Shown: positions 1 to 11,782 of the stretch, one piece after another
How the letters are laid out: the number at the start of each line of letters is the position of its first letter
How positions within the stretch are numbered: the stretch's first letter is position 1
Assembly (NCBI GenBank): GCA_001692895.1
Contig: KV748229.1
Coordinates: 929,112-993,111, forward strand
Source: Cenococcum geophilum 1.58
Taxonomy: Eukaryota > Ascomycota > Dothideomycetes > Gloniales > Gloniaceae
Reading direction: 5' to 3'
Length of the DNA stretch: 64,000 bases
The notes under the pieces: generated by a model
The model's input: only the letters and a program-made list of their open reading frames with translations
What the model was told of the DNA's origin: nothing
The model's database searches: none
Translations under genes and position numbers: made by a program

Positions 1-2340
1 ATAGGAGTAACCATAAAGTTAGTTCTAGTCGAATCACACAATTCTATTAGAATGGTAGAGCGCTACTATAGTCCGCTACGACGAGCCTACCAAATCATTA
101 TAACTAAAATCCCTAAAATCAGCAAGGAAATAGCCCTATAAATGGCCTTTAAAGCTATTAATAATACAGCTGGCCTAGAAGGCCTAGTCCCTACACTCCT
201 AGTCTTCGGAGCCTACCCCTAAATGGTTAAATCGGACGCGCTATTACCTTTAGTTACACAGTAAGCTGCGGCTATTAAGAAAGCAATAGTGGAAATCTAG
301 AAGCTATAAGCTAAACAATAGATCGCTAACGCTCTTAATATGCAAAACGGACCATGAACTAACGCTATTTACGGCCTCCTACCTAGTTCGCCTATCTTAG
401 TCTAGAGAGAAGGCAATACTAGCTAGAGTGGTTATTGGGATAGGCCATATACGCTACTTACCGTTAATAGTAAGACCTACACCGTAAAGCTACCGAATAG
501 GCCTACGACCTTCCGCTCTATAGTCGTAAAACCTTACCTACTGGACCTATAAGACCCAGTTAAACCACAAGAGCCTGTCAAATCAGCTAAACTAGTACCT
601 TTACTAGCTAAACCTCAATCGTTACCTAAAGCTAAACCACAGCTACCGCTAAAGCGAGGCAGAGGTCGCCCCCGTAAATACCTATTACTTACAGCTATTA
701 TAGACACGACTACTATAGACGCTACAATAGATATAGGTGCTTTTATAGGTAATATTGCAGATATTGCTAATATCGCTATCTACTTACAGAACGATAATAA
801 CACCTAATTTAGTGCTTTATAACAAAAGGAGGTTATAGGCCTACTTAAGAAAGGCGTCTTTAAGATTATTAAGCTACGCGATATGCCAAAGGGGGTCAAA
901 CTCTTTAACTTACAGTTTGTCGATAAGATTAAAAATAAGGAAACCGATAGAGCCTTTAAGAAATCACGACTTATTATATAGGCCTATAATAATTTAGAGA
1001 AAGAGCTAGTTCTTACTTAGTCACCAATAATTTAACGGGTTAGCCAGCGGCTAATTCTCTATATCGCTGCTATACTACCGTAGACACGACTCTACCTCTA
1101 AAACATCTTATAAGCCTATGTCCAGTCTACTATAAACCTAAACCATAAGTTCTACGTACGACCACTACACAAGCTAAATAAACAATTAGGAATTAATACG
1201 GACTCTATTCTAAAGGTTATAAAGCTACTTTATAGAGTACCTAAAGCTAAAAACCACTGGTTTAAGACCTACTATTTATACTACGTTAATTAGCTGCGAA
1301 TAGACTAGTCTACGTACAACCCTTACTTGCTCTACAGCGATAAGCCTTTCGGAATTGTCGGCCTATAGACTAATAATACACTATTCCTTATAGATAATAC
1401 CTTTATAGAGGCTAAACAAAGCGAACTATATAAGGCCAAATTTATAGCTAAGAAGCGAGAGTAATTAACCGCTAATATACTAATCAAGTTTAACGGAGGA
1501 CTTATTTAATTAATATAAGATAGGAGTATTACGCTAACGTAAAAGCGCCAGTGTAAGAACCTTAGTGTGGTTAATACTACGCTAGTAGATAGTACTAGCT
1601 CCAGAGGAGTTACGCGTGGCCTACTTACGCTAAAGGACTAGTATATCGCTTAACGCGCCAGAGGAGCCTATATCGCCTTAGTCTGTTAGCCAGAGGCCTT
1701 ATTTAACCTATCCTTTACTACCTAGGTAATTAACCTAGTTAAAGATAATATAAAGAGTCTTAATAAGTAATTAAGCTGGCAGATTAAGAACGTAAATAGA
1801 GGCCTAAAGTTCGTTAAGTTAGACGTTAACATCTTACAACTCCTAGTATTTACGGACGCTTCCTTCGCCAACAATAAGGACTTATCTTTATAAATTAGCT
1901 ATGTACTTATATTAGCAGACGCCTTAAATAAGGCAAATATCGTCTACTAGTCCTTAATTAAGTGCAAAAGAGTTACTAGGAGTGTATTAGCTTTAGAGTT
2001 ATATAGCATAGCGCATGGTTTCGACATAGGCGCTATAATTAAATCTACGCTAGACAAGGTCTTACAGGTTAACTTACCACTTATTCTCTATACTAATTTA
2101 AAGTCTTTATACGACTGTCTTATCCAACTAGGAACTACGCAAGAGAAACGCTTAATAATTAATATAATGTGCCTTCGCCAAGCTTATAAACAAAGATAGA
2201 TTACTAAAGTTAAGTGGATCGATGAAGATACTAACCCTACGGACGCTATAACAAAGGGTAAGCCCTATACGGCACTATTATAGCTTATTAACACAAATTG
2301 AGTTAAATTACGGGCTATAGGGTGGGTTGAGCAAACGGAT
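1..2340 (+). mobile_element. Copia LTR-retrotransposon relic, 3' part of pol (element 1)
   Basis: The left end lies outside the window. The segment opens in the integrase C-terminal region (about 1-560). It passes through a basic linker at about 650-690 whose translation, KRGRGRPRKY, recurs in element E near 52.07 kb. It continues through reverse transcriptase (about 840-1600) and RNase H (about 1830-2320, including a DLKSLYDC-like stretch near 2095). Order and motifs are those of Ty1/Copia pol with integrase before RT, and the text aligns by eye with element E, so the two belong to related families. It is an old fossil broken in many places by RIP-type decay. No 3' LTR could be recognised, because the sequence switches near 2340-2385 to Gypsy-like 3'UTR material. 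Confidence 0.85.
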
Positions 2341-2384
2341 TCAACTTTAGTTTAGCGTCAGCGCTAGTACTAAGCGAGCCAATA

Positions 2385-2551
2385 GCAATTTTCTATCCCG
2401 GGGATGGAAAATCCTGATTGGTTGGTAGAAGTTAGGTTCAGCAGAATTTGGCAGAATTTGGCAGAATTCAGTATTATAGCAGAATTCGGCAGAATTTGGT
2501 AATATATCAGAATTTGGCAGAATTTGGTAATATGGCAGAATTTGGCAGAAA
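2385..2551. repeat. Gypsy-like 3'UTR fragment with palindrome and GGCAGAATTT array
   Basis: A 23-bp imperfect palindrome lies at 2389-2411, with arms TTTTCTATCC and GGATGGAAAA around CGG. The same motif occurs at 14596-14618 and 42189-42211, upstream of Gypsy LTRs. From 2441 to 2551 a short array of GGCAGAATTT-like units follows. This looks like a scrap of a Gypsy 3' region fused to the end of the Copia relic. The join may be an old insertion or deletion, and no target-site duplication was found. Confidence 0.6.
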
Positions 2552-3043
2552 GTCGCTATTGCGTATATACTACGAATAGCCTAGAAGTAGACTTAACTTT
2601 AAAGTATAGATTAGTCTTCTTTTTAGAGTTACTCTAGTATTAGAACGTTAATTATATAACGTGGTTATGGGATTATATAGCGAGGTTAGCTAACCTAACC
2701 TTAGAGCAACCCCTTACTTCTAGTAAAAACAATTAACTACTAACTTCAATACCGCATACGTACCACTACAAGTGATATTTGTGCATGTTGATAAAGCGAG
2801 TTATACCGACACTTAAATCTATTATAAAAATATTTTTTATATAATAATTATTACCTTAAAGAGCTATATAAGCTATTTATAGCTTATTTTATAGTAATTT
2901 TAATAGTTTAAGCTATTTATAAAGCCTATTTAAACTAAAATAAAATCCTATAAAGATAAATAATAAGTTTTTTCTAATATATTTAAAACATGTTTCTAAT
3001 ACGTTTAGAATATATTTATAACTAGTTATAAACCTATTCTAGC
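2552..3043. other. AT-rich decayed sequence, no gene seen
   Basis: The part after about 2820 is built largely from short A/T words such as AGCTATTTATA and TATATTT, including imperfect repeats of an AGCTATTTATAG-like word near 2860-2920. I see no reading frame, LTR end or RNA gene. Confidence 0.6.
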
Positions 3044-3057
3044 TATATATAATTAAA

Positions 3058-3247
3058 TAAGGTAGTAGAGCACCATAGGCGACTCGCAGGCGCTAAGTAG
3101 GCGAGTCCCAAAAGGCGGGGAGATGGATCACGGGGTTTTCTCATTTTTCTAAATAGAGTTTTCTCCCCATATATTAAATAAGGAGTAGTCCGCGTGGGCC
3201 CAATAGGGATCCGAATCGGACGTTAAGCAATGAATTATATTTATTAT
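3058..3247 (+). mobile_element. 5'-truncated LINE 3' end with 14-bp target-site duplication
   Basis: About 190 bp match the last 200 bp of the Tad1-like LINE that ends at 10973. Shared blocks are GGGGTTTTCT, GTTTTCTCCCC, GGAGTAGTCCGCGT, GGCCCAATAGGGATC and GGACGTTAAGCAAT. The insert is flanked by the direct repeat TATATATAATTAAA at 3044-3057 and 3248-3261. A 3'-anchored, 5'-truncated copy with a variable-length duplication is what target-primed reverse transcription produces. It keeps more CG/CA content than its surroundings. The flanks are A/T-only, so the duplication alone would be weak. The shared tail is the stronger evidence. Confidence 0.75.
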
Positions 3248-3518
3248 TATATATAATTAAAATATATTAAGAATTATTATTAAATATAATTTTAGTAGTT
3301 TAAGCTACTTTATTATAACTAAAAACTATATATCTATATATATATATAAATAACGCTTAAATATAAATATAAAATATTTTATATACTTATTATTATATAC
3401 TAGCTTTTATTACTTTTAATAATAATAATAATATATATATTAAAACTATTTTACTTTTATTAAAAGCTATTTACTCTTTTTATATTAGATCTTATATTTT
3501 ATAAAAACTATTATAAAT

Positions 3519-3600
3519 TCTAAGGGTATTTATAATTTTTTTACCCTTTATATTTAAAAGAACTAATATTATTAGCTTAAATATATATATTTTAAGTTAA
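3519..3600 (+). repeat. Direct repeat left of the LTR-like segment (copy 1)
   Basis: About 80 bp beginning AAGGGTATTTATAA and including CCCTTTATATTTAAA and GAACTAATATTATTAGCTTA. The same text recurs at about 3981-4063 on the far side of the LTR-like segment, in the same orientation. It is too long to be a target-site duplication, so it is more likely a locally duplicated repeat or part of an older element. Confidence 0.6.
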
Positions 3601-3602
3601 GG

Positions 3603-3932
3603 TGTAACGTGGCCCGCCTCCACGTCGCCATACGGCCAAAAAGACTGAGAGTGCTTGCGAACTTGTCGCAAGCGCGGCGGGACCTAATATATATACTCTT
3701 ACATAAGGCTACCCTATATAGGGATTATATATTAGCGCTTATCCCTTCCAACGGTAGCATCCTACGAGAATTGGACCGTGCGCGAACACCAGAATCAGAA
3801 GTACGCGTATAGTCATAGAGCCTTAATCCTATCGATTCTATTAGCTAGCTCTTATCGATAACCGTAGGACGAATTATACCGTTGGAAGGGATAGTAGGCT
3901 AACCTTTTAGTATAGTCTAGCTGATTTAAATT
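3603..3932 (+). repeat. Gypsy-type solo-LTR-like segment
   Basis: It begins TGTAACGTGGCCCGCC and shares its first 100 bp with 13033-13131, which sits beside Gypsy fragment D. Its later part (about 3707-3932) matches 11083-11150. The TGTAACG start is the same kind of LTR start used by Gypsy elements A and B in this window. The 3' boundary is approximate, taken from where similarity with the 11.1-kb copy stops. A 148-bp inverted-repeat element is inserted in it. The short open frame at 3609-3812 lies across this segment and is not a gene. Confidence 0.6.
3743..3890. mobile_element. 148-bp MITE-like inverted-repeat element
   Basis: Perfect 14-bp terminal inverted repeats, CCCTTCCAACGGTA at 3743-3756 and its complement at 3877-3890, bound a 148-bp non-coding insert. 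The insert is flanked by AT on both sides (3741-3742 and 3891-3892). The related sequence near 11121-11135 reads straight through this point without the insert, so it serves as an empty site. Length, TIRs and a 2-bp flank fit a MITE, perhaps moved by a Tc1/mariner-type transposase. The superfamily is an inference. Confidence 0.7.
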
Positions 3933-3980
3933 ATACTATTTACTTACTTTATATTAAACCTTATATCTTTTAAGGGGGTT

Positions 3981-4063
3981 TAAAAAATTTAAGGGTATTT
4001 ATAAAATTTTATTTTTTGCCCTTTATATTTAAAGAACTAGTATTATTAGCTTAGGAATATATA
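3981..4063 (+). repeat. Direct repeat right of the LTR-like segment (copy 2)
   Basis: Second copy of the roughly 80-bp repeat at 3519-3600, in the same orientation, with the same order of short blocks. Confidence 0.6.
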
Positions 4064-4404
4064 TTTAGCTAGTTTATATTATATTTAAATATTATAAACT
4101 TATTTATATATACTTTTTAAATAAATATAATAAATATAACTTTTATTTAGTACCTAAAGAGTTTAAATAATTTTTAGTTATAAATATAATAAAAGAACTT
4201 TAGATTATATATATTTAAAACTAAATTAAAAAGTANCTAAAATTAGATTAAAATATATTANAAACTTAATTAAATTTTATAGCTATANTTAACTNTAAGA
4301 TACTATTTTATAGGTTTAAAAAAATTATTTAAATTAGAATATATATTAAATATATTTTAAATACGTTCTAAATACGTTCTAAATACGTTCTAAATATATT
4401 ATAA
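4064..4404. other. AT-rich flank with ambiguous bases and short TTCTAAATACG tandem repeat
   Basis: No gene seen. Four ambiguous bases lie between about 4237 and 4295. At 4357-4390 the word AAATACGTTCT is repeated about three times just before the LINE. The last 12 bases (AATATATTATAA) are the presumed left target-site duplication of the LINE. Confidence 0.5.
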
Positions 4405-4439
4405 GAAAAAGATTTTGGAGCTCTTGCTACACCCAGCCT

Positions 4440-6230
4440 AAAAAGACTAAAACCAACCAAAAGAACCCTGAAAAACACCTAGAGAATCCCCCTAAGATAC
4501 ATATATCGCAGGGGAGGCACACGTCAAATGATGGTGGTTTATACTCGCGCGCGTCCACCAAAACTACGCCTAGTAATAACCCTCTATAATAAGAATAGGC
4601 GAATACTACACTATAAAGCGGAAAGACCTCTATTAAGAAGGTATCTAACAAAATATAAAGCCTATTAGACGCGTTTAGTATCCGTAGTTATAAGGGAGCA
4701 ACCGTCAGCTATAACGAACTAATATAGCTAGTAAAATGGCTCCGCCAATCTAGCGAACCTTAGGCGCCCCTCCAGCAAACCCTTAATTAAATCCTCTAAC
4801 GGCTAAGCAAAATTAAAAATAAATAAAACCCCTCTTTACTGGCGAACCGCACCTAGGCCGCTATAGCTGCGCGTCTATAGTATAGGGAACCTACCCCCTT
4901 AAAGATAATATCTAGGTATATAATTATAATATAACCAAATACAGAAAAAGCAGAGGGGCTTAGGGGATAATTAGAAATAGAAGTCCTTATAGAGATTTAT
5001 AAAGAGGTTTACAACGCTATTATAGTCCAGTACTTTAGAAGCGGAGATATTAGAGTTACCTTAAGGGACTAATAGGCAAAGGAATAAGCCGTTAGGGTAG
5101 GGGATAGGCTAGGAGAATATATTAGCATAAAAGTACTCCGTAAAGATTACCCAGTTAAAGTCCTAGTGGTTCCCCTAAGCCTTAGGGTAGAAAAGAGATG
5201 CTAGGCGGACAATATAGCAACTATATATAAGATAGTAAAACAAACGGAACGCCTTATACTAGGACTTAAGATTACCTAAATCTAATAGCTTTAATAGGAA
5301 AATGCAAACTAAGTATATAATAAGAATAATAAAAGAATATAAGGGTCGCTAGAGACTCGCTAGGGAAACGCCAGTTAAACGTATAGCTCCCTTATCGTTA
5401 GTATATATATACTAGGAATGCAAAAACTCCTTATTTAAAAAGGTATTATTATAAATAGCCTTATATATAACGTAAGGCTCTATAACTATAGACTCCGCCT
5501 AAAATAATATTATCGCTGCGTATAATAGGGATACACTTAATCCATATACGTAGTATAGGTATACTGCGGCCACTATATAGGCCCCCATAATATAAGACAC
5601 TACTTAAATTAAGACTAAATAAAATGCGTAAACTGCTACTAAAGTACATATAAGGCGTGGGAGAGAAAAGACTGCATTAAATACAGAAGACGGAAGATAA
5701 GGGCTTAACAGCTACGGGAATAACTGTATGCTAGGTTATATAAATGGAAACAATAGGCGATAAGCTAGGGGGGTGTAGGTGCCTTTCTAGCGTTTCCTAC
5801 CTTTAATACTAGGGGGCTAGGCTAGCTATCCCAAGCCTTAACGGGCCAAAAGCGACGCCGCGCGACATTACCAGACTATATAGGGATATAAGGGTTATAG
5901 GGGACATAAGGGAAAGAACGCCCTATAGGAAGACCCTTATAAACAGCTATAGTAAGCTTAAGACTAGGACAATTAAGAATTAGACTTAACGCGGCAAATA
6001 TAATATTTATAGCCGACTCTTAAAGGGTATATAGCTAACTAATAAGAATAGGGGAAGAACTGGAGACAATATTAGATTTAGATATAAAAGCGCTAGTAGG
6101 AATATAAGATATGGGAATAGAAAGCTCTATATAAAATAAGTAGTAACTAGGGTATAGATATAAGAGATAGAAGTTTTAAATATCCTAGAGAAAGTGGAAA
6201 TAGAAAAAGTAAGAAATAATAAAAAGGCGA
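4440..6230 (+). pseudogene. LINE ORF1 (gag-like, zinc-knuckle) remnant
   Basis: The region upstream of the endonuclease corresponds to the nucleic-acid-binding ORF1 protein of Tad1-like LINEs. The clearest landmark is at about 5626-5690, which reads KCVNCY-STYKAWERKDC. This matches the last zinc knuckle of this family (C-x2-C, then H/Y-K-A-W-x-R-x-C). A less clear Cys/His cluster lies just upstream, near 5540-5590. The start is not determinable because decay has removed any clean ATG. Stops in every frame, mostly TAG at Gln/Trp positions, show that it is dead. Confidence 0.65.
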
Positions 6231-6239
6231 AGGACCCTT

Positions 6240-9200
6240 ACTAGGGGTCCGCCACCTATCCATTATATAGTATAACTATAGCAACATAAACTACTGTCTT
6301 ATAAGGCCCTTATTAGACAGTCTAGACCTAGAGAAATACTATATCCTTACTATATAAGAGCCGTATTACAATACCTACATATAATTAATATACTACCCCT
6401 AAGGATTCTAGCTCCTATACAAACCAAAAGCAGCCACACGCGTATACTTTATAATTAGTAAGACTATTAGCCTATCCTTATAGTTATAGCAGGCGGCCGT
6501 CGAAATCGGACTCTGTACCTATACGTAGTGACGGCTACGAACCTAGGTCTTCGAAGATTAGATCCAGAGCCAACGCAGAGACGTCGCACAGCGTGCGGAC
6601 AGGACCTGGTGGTGGTTGTGGGCGTTAAGGGCGGTGGTAAATTTTTTTTCGGATGGTGAGATCTTAAAAACCACCACTATTGGCCCTCTACAGTACGACG
6701 ACTACTACTGTTCTCCTATCCAGGGCACCTATACAATCCAATATGGATAGACAGTACTCGATAACATCCCCCGACCCCTAATTAAAAGCATCGACGACCT
6801 TATATCGATAAATAAGTAAACGCGTAAATGAACGAACGAACGAGCAAATATACGGCCCCTCCTAACCCCTAAGGCGATCGCCCGCGGAGCATGCGGTCAC
6901 TCGCCGTTTTTACTGCCATAATACTGCTAGCAGCCTAGATTGCGACCCACGGTTTTCCTTATCTTCTTTTAACGGAGTGGTGACCCTTTAAAAGGGCCTA
7001 GCTGGGGCCTAGGCATAAAAGATACCCAATACAATATATCCCGCTGCTTAGTATCACGGTAGTTAGAACAGATAAATCCCCCTTACGCCTTTAATGGCTC
7101 TAGGGGGGGGGAGGCAAGGCGTATATAGTAATGGTTAATAAGAGATAGCATATAGGGGATGGTTAAGATATAGGAGAGGCAAATACATGGCGATTAATTA
7201 GTAAGGCCTAGCTAGGACGTAGTAAACCCTAGCTTTGGATAAGCTAGAGAGGGAAGTAGTGGTTCCCAAGGAGTTCAAAACATCTAAGAAGGAGGACGTG
7301 CTGTAGGCCTGCAGGGCCGCAGCTATGTGCAAACATGGCAAATCGGGGTTTTTCATCCTACTGAGGCTGCTCATAGGGTTTTTCCTCCCCCAACTGCAGG
7401 GGTTTTCTTCCTGTAAATATATAAGTTTTCCCCCCTGTGCGGAGTAGTCTACGTAGGCCAGTAGGATCCGTATTAGACGTTAATTAAAGAGTTACTACTA
7501 GTTATAGCAGGCAGTTAATCTAGATATTATAGTTATAATAATTTAGATATATAGAGGACCGGTATAAATTATTAATGTGTATAACCCTAGGGTCGAAGGG
7601 GTCCTACAAACAGAGAATATTATATTAGTAATAAGCTTACTTAAAACCAAAGGCATAGAGTCTATCCTATTAGGAGATATAAACCTCCACTACCCGCGGT
7701 AGGGGGGTATCTACGTCGCTGCTAAACAATAGGCAGAGTATCTACTAAAAGCTATAGACACCTAGGGCCTTAAGCTGGCCACCCCCCCTAGAGCAATTAT
7801 ATGGCAATAAGGACCCGCCAGAAGTATAATTAACCTTATATTTATAGACGAAGGCCTATACTAGAGACTTAAAAGGTATAACCCTAAAGAAGAATAGGCA
7901 CTTACCTTAGACTATATCCCCATCCAGATATAGCTAGATTTAGACATTAAGGCGTAACTAAATAGCAAAAGATATATAATAAGGATGCTTAAGGCAGACA
8001 GTTTCCTTAATATAGTTAAACAATAACTTTAAGACCTAGAAGAAATCCACCTAATACTAAATAAGCGAGGCTTATTAGCCACCCCTAAGGAAATTAACTA
8101 AAGACTAGAAAGGATCTAAGTAGCAATTAAAAATGGGCTAAAAGAGCACTACCCGGTCTTAAGACTAGGCCCCTATACGCGATACGCATAGTCCGCATAA
8201 TACGCGGTTCTTATAGCTAGCCAACAACAAGTAAGAAGGAAATACTTAAGTAGCTATAACCCTAAAGATAAGAGATAATATAAAGACACAAGAAACTAGT
8301 TAAAGAACACCTTAAAAAAAGAAGTAAGGAATAACTAGAGACAATTTATAAACAAGCACACTTTTAACCTAAGCCTCCCCTATAATAAAGGCCTGTGGGC
8401 TATAGCGAAATAGGTAAAGAAAAAGGCAGGGCGATTAGTAGAAGACTTATACCTACTACCCTTATAAAGAGTAGGGGAATTATAGGCCACTAATAATAAT
8501 AATAAGAAGGCAAAGATCCTTATAGAAAGGTTCTTCCCCTAACCGGCTTTAGTAGACCTTAGTAATATTACAGATAAAGCACTAGTGACTTACCTACGGG
8601 TTAACAGCGATATAATAACAGAGGAAATGGCCAGAACTATTAGCCGCCTTTTAAATAATATAGTACTAGGTTTAGATAGGATTTTAAACAAGGCCTTAAA
8701 GACCTATAGACTACTTATAGCACCCTAGCTTGCAGATATAGCTAGAGCATACTTTACTATAGGCTACTACCTATAACTTAGAAGATCTATAACGACGGTT
8801 ATCCTATAAAAAGAAGGTAAAGTAGATTACTTAATCCTAGGAAGCTACCGCCCTATTACCTTAAAAAACACCCTTAGTAAGATCTTAGAAAAGGTAATAG
8901 CGGACTATATAGCAGACACGGCTAAGGAATACGCCCTACTACTATAGAGCCAAATAGGGGCAAAAAAGAACCGCTTAACACTATTAGCACTTACGCTACT
9001 CGCTACCACCATTAAATCTACATAGGCGATGCGAAGGGACTTTATAGTATTAATGCTTAGCCTAAATATTAGTGGCGCCTATAACAACGTACCCTATAAA
9101 CGTCTCCTATATATCCTTAGGGCAAAAGGCTTCCTAGAATGGATTGTATAATTTATCTAAGGGTTTATAGGTTAGAAAGAAATATTACTAGTCTTTAGCG

Positions 9201-10690
9201 GATACTAGAGCCCCCCTATTACAGTTGCAATAGGAATACTATAAGGATTACCCCTCTCGCCTATACTCTTCCTTTTCTTTATAAGCAACCTACTTAACTC
9301 CTTTAAGAAAGGGGCAACCTAGGGGATAGGCTTCGTTAACGATATAAACCTAATTATATACGGGCTATTAGCTGTAAAAAATTACAGAATGCTAGAGAAA
9401 GCTTATAATACCTATATAGAATAGGCAAGACAATATAGAGTCCAATTCTCACTAGAGAAATACCAGCTAATCCATTTTATAAAAAAACGTAACTAATCTG
9501 TAGATCTCTAGCATATAATCCGCATCTAAGGCTTTAGGGGTTAACCAGTTTAGGGCCTAAGGGTATTAAAAGTATAGGTAAATAGCAAGCTCTAGTAGAG
9601 CGTATATACGGCGTAAGCGGCCCATAAGGGCTAAGTATAGTACATCGCATTATCTAGAATCGTTAATTCTATATAGGGCCTATACTTCTAGAGGTTACGC
9701 CTACTATATATAGCAGTTGTCCGGCCAACCATAACGTATAGGTCCAGTATTTGGGCCATTAGAGAATCTAAAAAAGGCCCCCCTAAGTCGCTTCTTAAAC
9801 CACTCTAAAAGGTCTAAACAGCCTACCTTTAAAGTATAATAGGTGGATATAAGCAAACGGCCACAGCACTTCTTAAGAAGAAAGCCAATATTCCCCCCCT
9901 ATAACTATATATTAAAGCCGCTGTAATATAAAGGGCCTAAAATAAACGTAACTCTAATGTTATAAAGTATATTAAGATACGCCTAAATAAACTATAGAGG
10001 GACCCTAGGGCGCCCTATAGGAGAACAAACTAATAACCCTAAAGTAGGGAAGATATATTAGAGAAATAGGTAAAGAAAGCAGAAGAAAAATAGTGCTGCT
10101 TTAGGGCCCAGGCCCATATAAAGGAAGAAGGGAGACGCGTAAAAGGCTAGTAAAGACAATAGTAAGAGAAAGAAAGGAGCCAAAGCAGAGTATAAAAGAA
10201 CGCTAAAAAACTATCTACCGTAATATAATACTAGTTAAACTAACGCTAGAGAGATATATAGGAGTTAAAGGTATAGAGGCTAACTAAGGCAAGAGGAACC
10301 TAAGCTATAGCATAGTTAATACTATAGGGGGTAAACACTCTAGGGCTCTAAGAAGGCCTAATAAAGGCAGAAAATATAATAGCGACACTCTTAAGAATAG
10401 GAATAATAGGACTAAAAGACTGGCTCTACTAGGTAAGTGTCCTAGTAAATAGCCTAAGATGTAAATATAGCTGGCTAAGACAGACACTAAAACATATAAT
10501 ACTGTTATGCCCCTTACGCACTAACTAAAAAGTAATACTTTTAGTAGCTAGTATAGAGAACTATAATACACTACTCTTAATATAAAAAGGCCTTAAGGCG
10601 GTTACCTAGTGGCTTATTAGCTAAAATATACTAAACCAGTTCTAGGTTATAAGGGAAATAGTAATAGAGAATAGGGGGGCGAGCAACGGG
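6240..10690 (+). pseudogene. LINE ORF2 (endonuclease-reverse transcriptase) remnant
   Basis: The APE-type endonuclease begins near 6264, with the QEP-like catalytic Glu motif near 6358. It is interrupted at 6495-7498 and resumes with GDINLHYPR at 7673-7699. Reverse transcriptase occupies about 8800-9500: SYRPITL (about 8840), SLNISGAYNNVPYKRLL (about 9057-9107), GLPLSPILFLFFISNLL (about 9247-9300) and the catalytic box. That box reads FVNDIN at 9332-9349, where FVDDTN is the usual form. The first Asp is now Asn (codon 9338-9340, GAC to AAC), a RIP-type transition. The C-terminal region ends near 10640 with KGLKAVT-WLIS, typical of Tad1 ORF2. Many nonsense codons are present. Confidence 0.85.
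6495..7498 (+). mobile_element. 1-kb LINE-tailed retroposon nested in the LINE endonuclease
   Basis: A 1004-bp insert is flanked by the 14-bp direct repeat TAGTTATAGCAGGC at 6481-6494 and 7499-7512. It splits the endonuclease reading frame of the host LINE. Its 3' end (about 7370-7498) carries the tail shared with 3058-3247, 10860-10973 and 16540-16637. The first 740 bp resemble nothing else here, hold no ORF and are much richer in CA/TG/CG than the host. It is either a 5'-truncated copy of another LINE family or a non-autonomous retroposon using the LINE tail. A tRNA-like promoter was looked for and not convincingly found. Confidence 0.8.
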
Positions 10691-11039
10691 CGCCCCCTAA
10701 TAACTCTACAGTAGTAGAGTAAAGTTTACAATACTAGCGCGCCCATAGGCTTATTATGGAAGCAGTGGTTCCTAAGGAAGTTAAAAAGTAAGGTAGTAAA
10801 AGCACTATAGGTAACTTACAGGCGCCTCGTAGGCACCTTATAGGCGAGTCCTAAAAGGCAGGGAGATAGATTACGGGGTTTTCTTAAATAGAGTTTTCTC
10901 CCCACATGTATATAAGGAGTAGTCCGCGTAGGCCCAATAGGGATCTAAATTGGACGTTAAGCAATAAATTATTAATATATTATAACTAGTTACTTATAAT
11001 AATTAATTTTAATTTAAAGGTAAGTTGTGTAGTAGAATA

Positions 11040-11160
11040 AGCGATTTAGGCTCGGTTAATTATACGACTTAGTATTTTAAGCTGGGGCTGCCCCGTATAG
11101 GGATTGTGCATTAGCGCTTATGGTAGGCCGACCTTTTAGCGTGGTCTAGCCGACTTGTAA
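11040..11160 (+). repeat. LTR-like fragment related to 3707-3932
   Basis: From about 11083 the text (GTATAGGGATTGTGCATTAGCGCTTAT, then GGTAGGCCGACCTTTTAGCG) matches the later part of the LTR-like segment at 3603-3932. It lacks the 148-bp inverted-repeat element and so preserves the empty site. The boundaries are approximate. No internal retroelement region is attached on either side. Confidence 0.5.
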
Positions 11161-11667
11161 CCACGGTTTTTTAAAACCGTCGGCCTTTTACCTCAGCGAG
11201 CTTAGACGCGATTTTTTAGCTAGTATCGGAATAACCTACGCCGTCTTCCGAATTGCAAAATCACGTCTAAGAGGCTTTGGCGAGTTTTGTTAAAATCCTA
11301 AGCAAAATCCATAAAACGGAGATTGCGGATATCTAATTAATTTATTTATATAACGCGTTATTATTACCAAAAGTCTATATATTATTTTTAAGACTTAGGG
11401 CTTCTAAATAGTATAAATTTTATAATACGGCTATTGCTTAGTCCTGATATTAATTTCGTTAAAGTTAAAAAACGCGTTATTAAAAGCCTAAGCACGTATT
11501 ATATCTTATTAAATAGTCTGCTAATATTAATAAAACTATATAGATATGTAGATATCTACTACTTAAAGTTATTGGAACACCTAGTAGGCGCTATAGTTGG
11601 GTCCTTCCTTGAAAATATCCTCCCTTAGCCCGGAGAGCCTCTGCTACTACTAGGGGGTAAGATTTGG

Positions 11668-11782
11668 GCAGAGCCTCGCGCAGAGCCTCGCGCAGAGCCT
11701 CGCGCAGAGCCTCGTGCAGAGCCTTAGTAGACCTTCGTGCAGACCTTCGTGCAGACCTTCGTGCAGACCTTCGTGCAGGCGT
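11668..11782. repeat. 12-bp minisatellite, block 1
   Basis: Tandem 12-bp units, first GCAGAGCCTCGC and then GCAGACCTTCGT. Twelve is a multiple of three, so frames stay open on both strands and give short Arg/Ala-rich open frames (11664-11915 on + and 11591-11830 on -). These are a consequence of the repeat, not genes. Confidence 0.85.

Larger units (their letters stand above)
4405..10973 (+). mobile_element. Full-length Tad1-like LINE (non-LTR retrotransposon), RIP-mutated
   Basis: Two ORF regions in the usual order, a gag-like ORF1 with zinc-knuckle motifs followed by endonuclease and reverse transcriptase, identify a Tad1-clade LINE. The ends are set by the direct repeat AATATATTATAA at 4393-4404 and 10974-10985. 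The 3' tail (about 10860-10973) is shared with three other sites in the window. Without the nested insertion (6495-7498 plus one duplicated target) the element is about 5.55 kb, somewhat short for Tad1. Both frames contain many stops at former Gln/Trp codons. A catalytic Asp in the RT box is changed to Asn. The element cannot be active. Confidence 0.85.

Noticed and set aside
6495-7240. tRNA- or 5S-derived SINE head
   Set aside because: GC-rich words near 6500-6600 vaguely resemble a B-box, but no A-box/B-box pair at proper spacing and no cloverleaf could be drawn.
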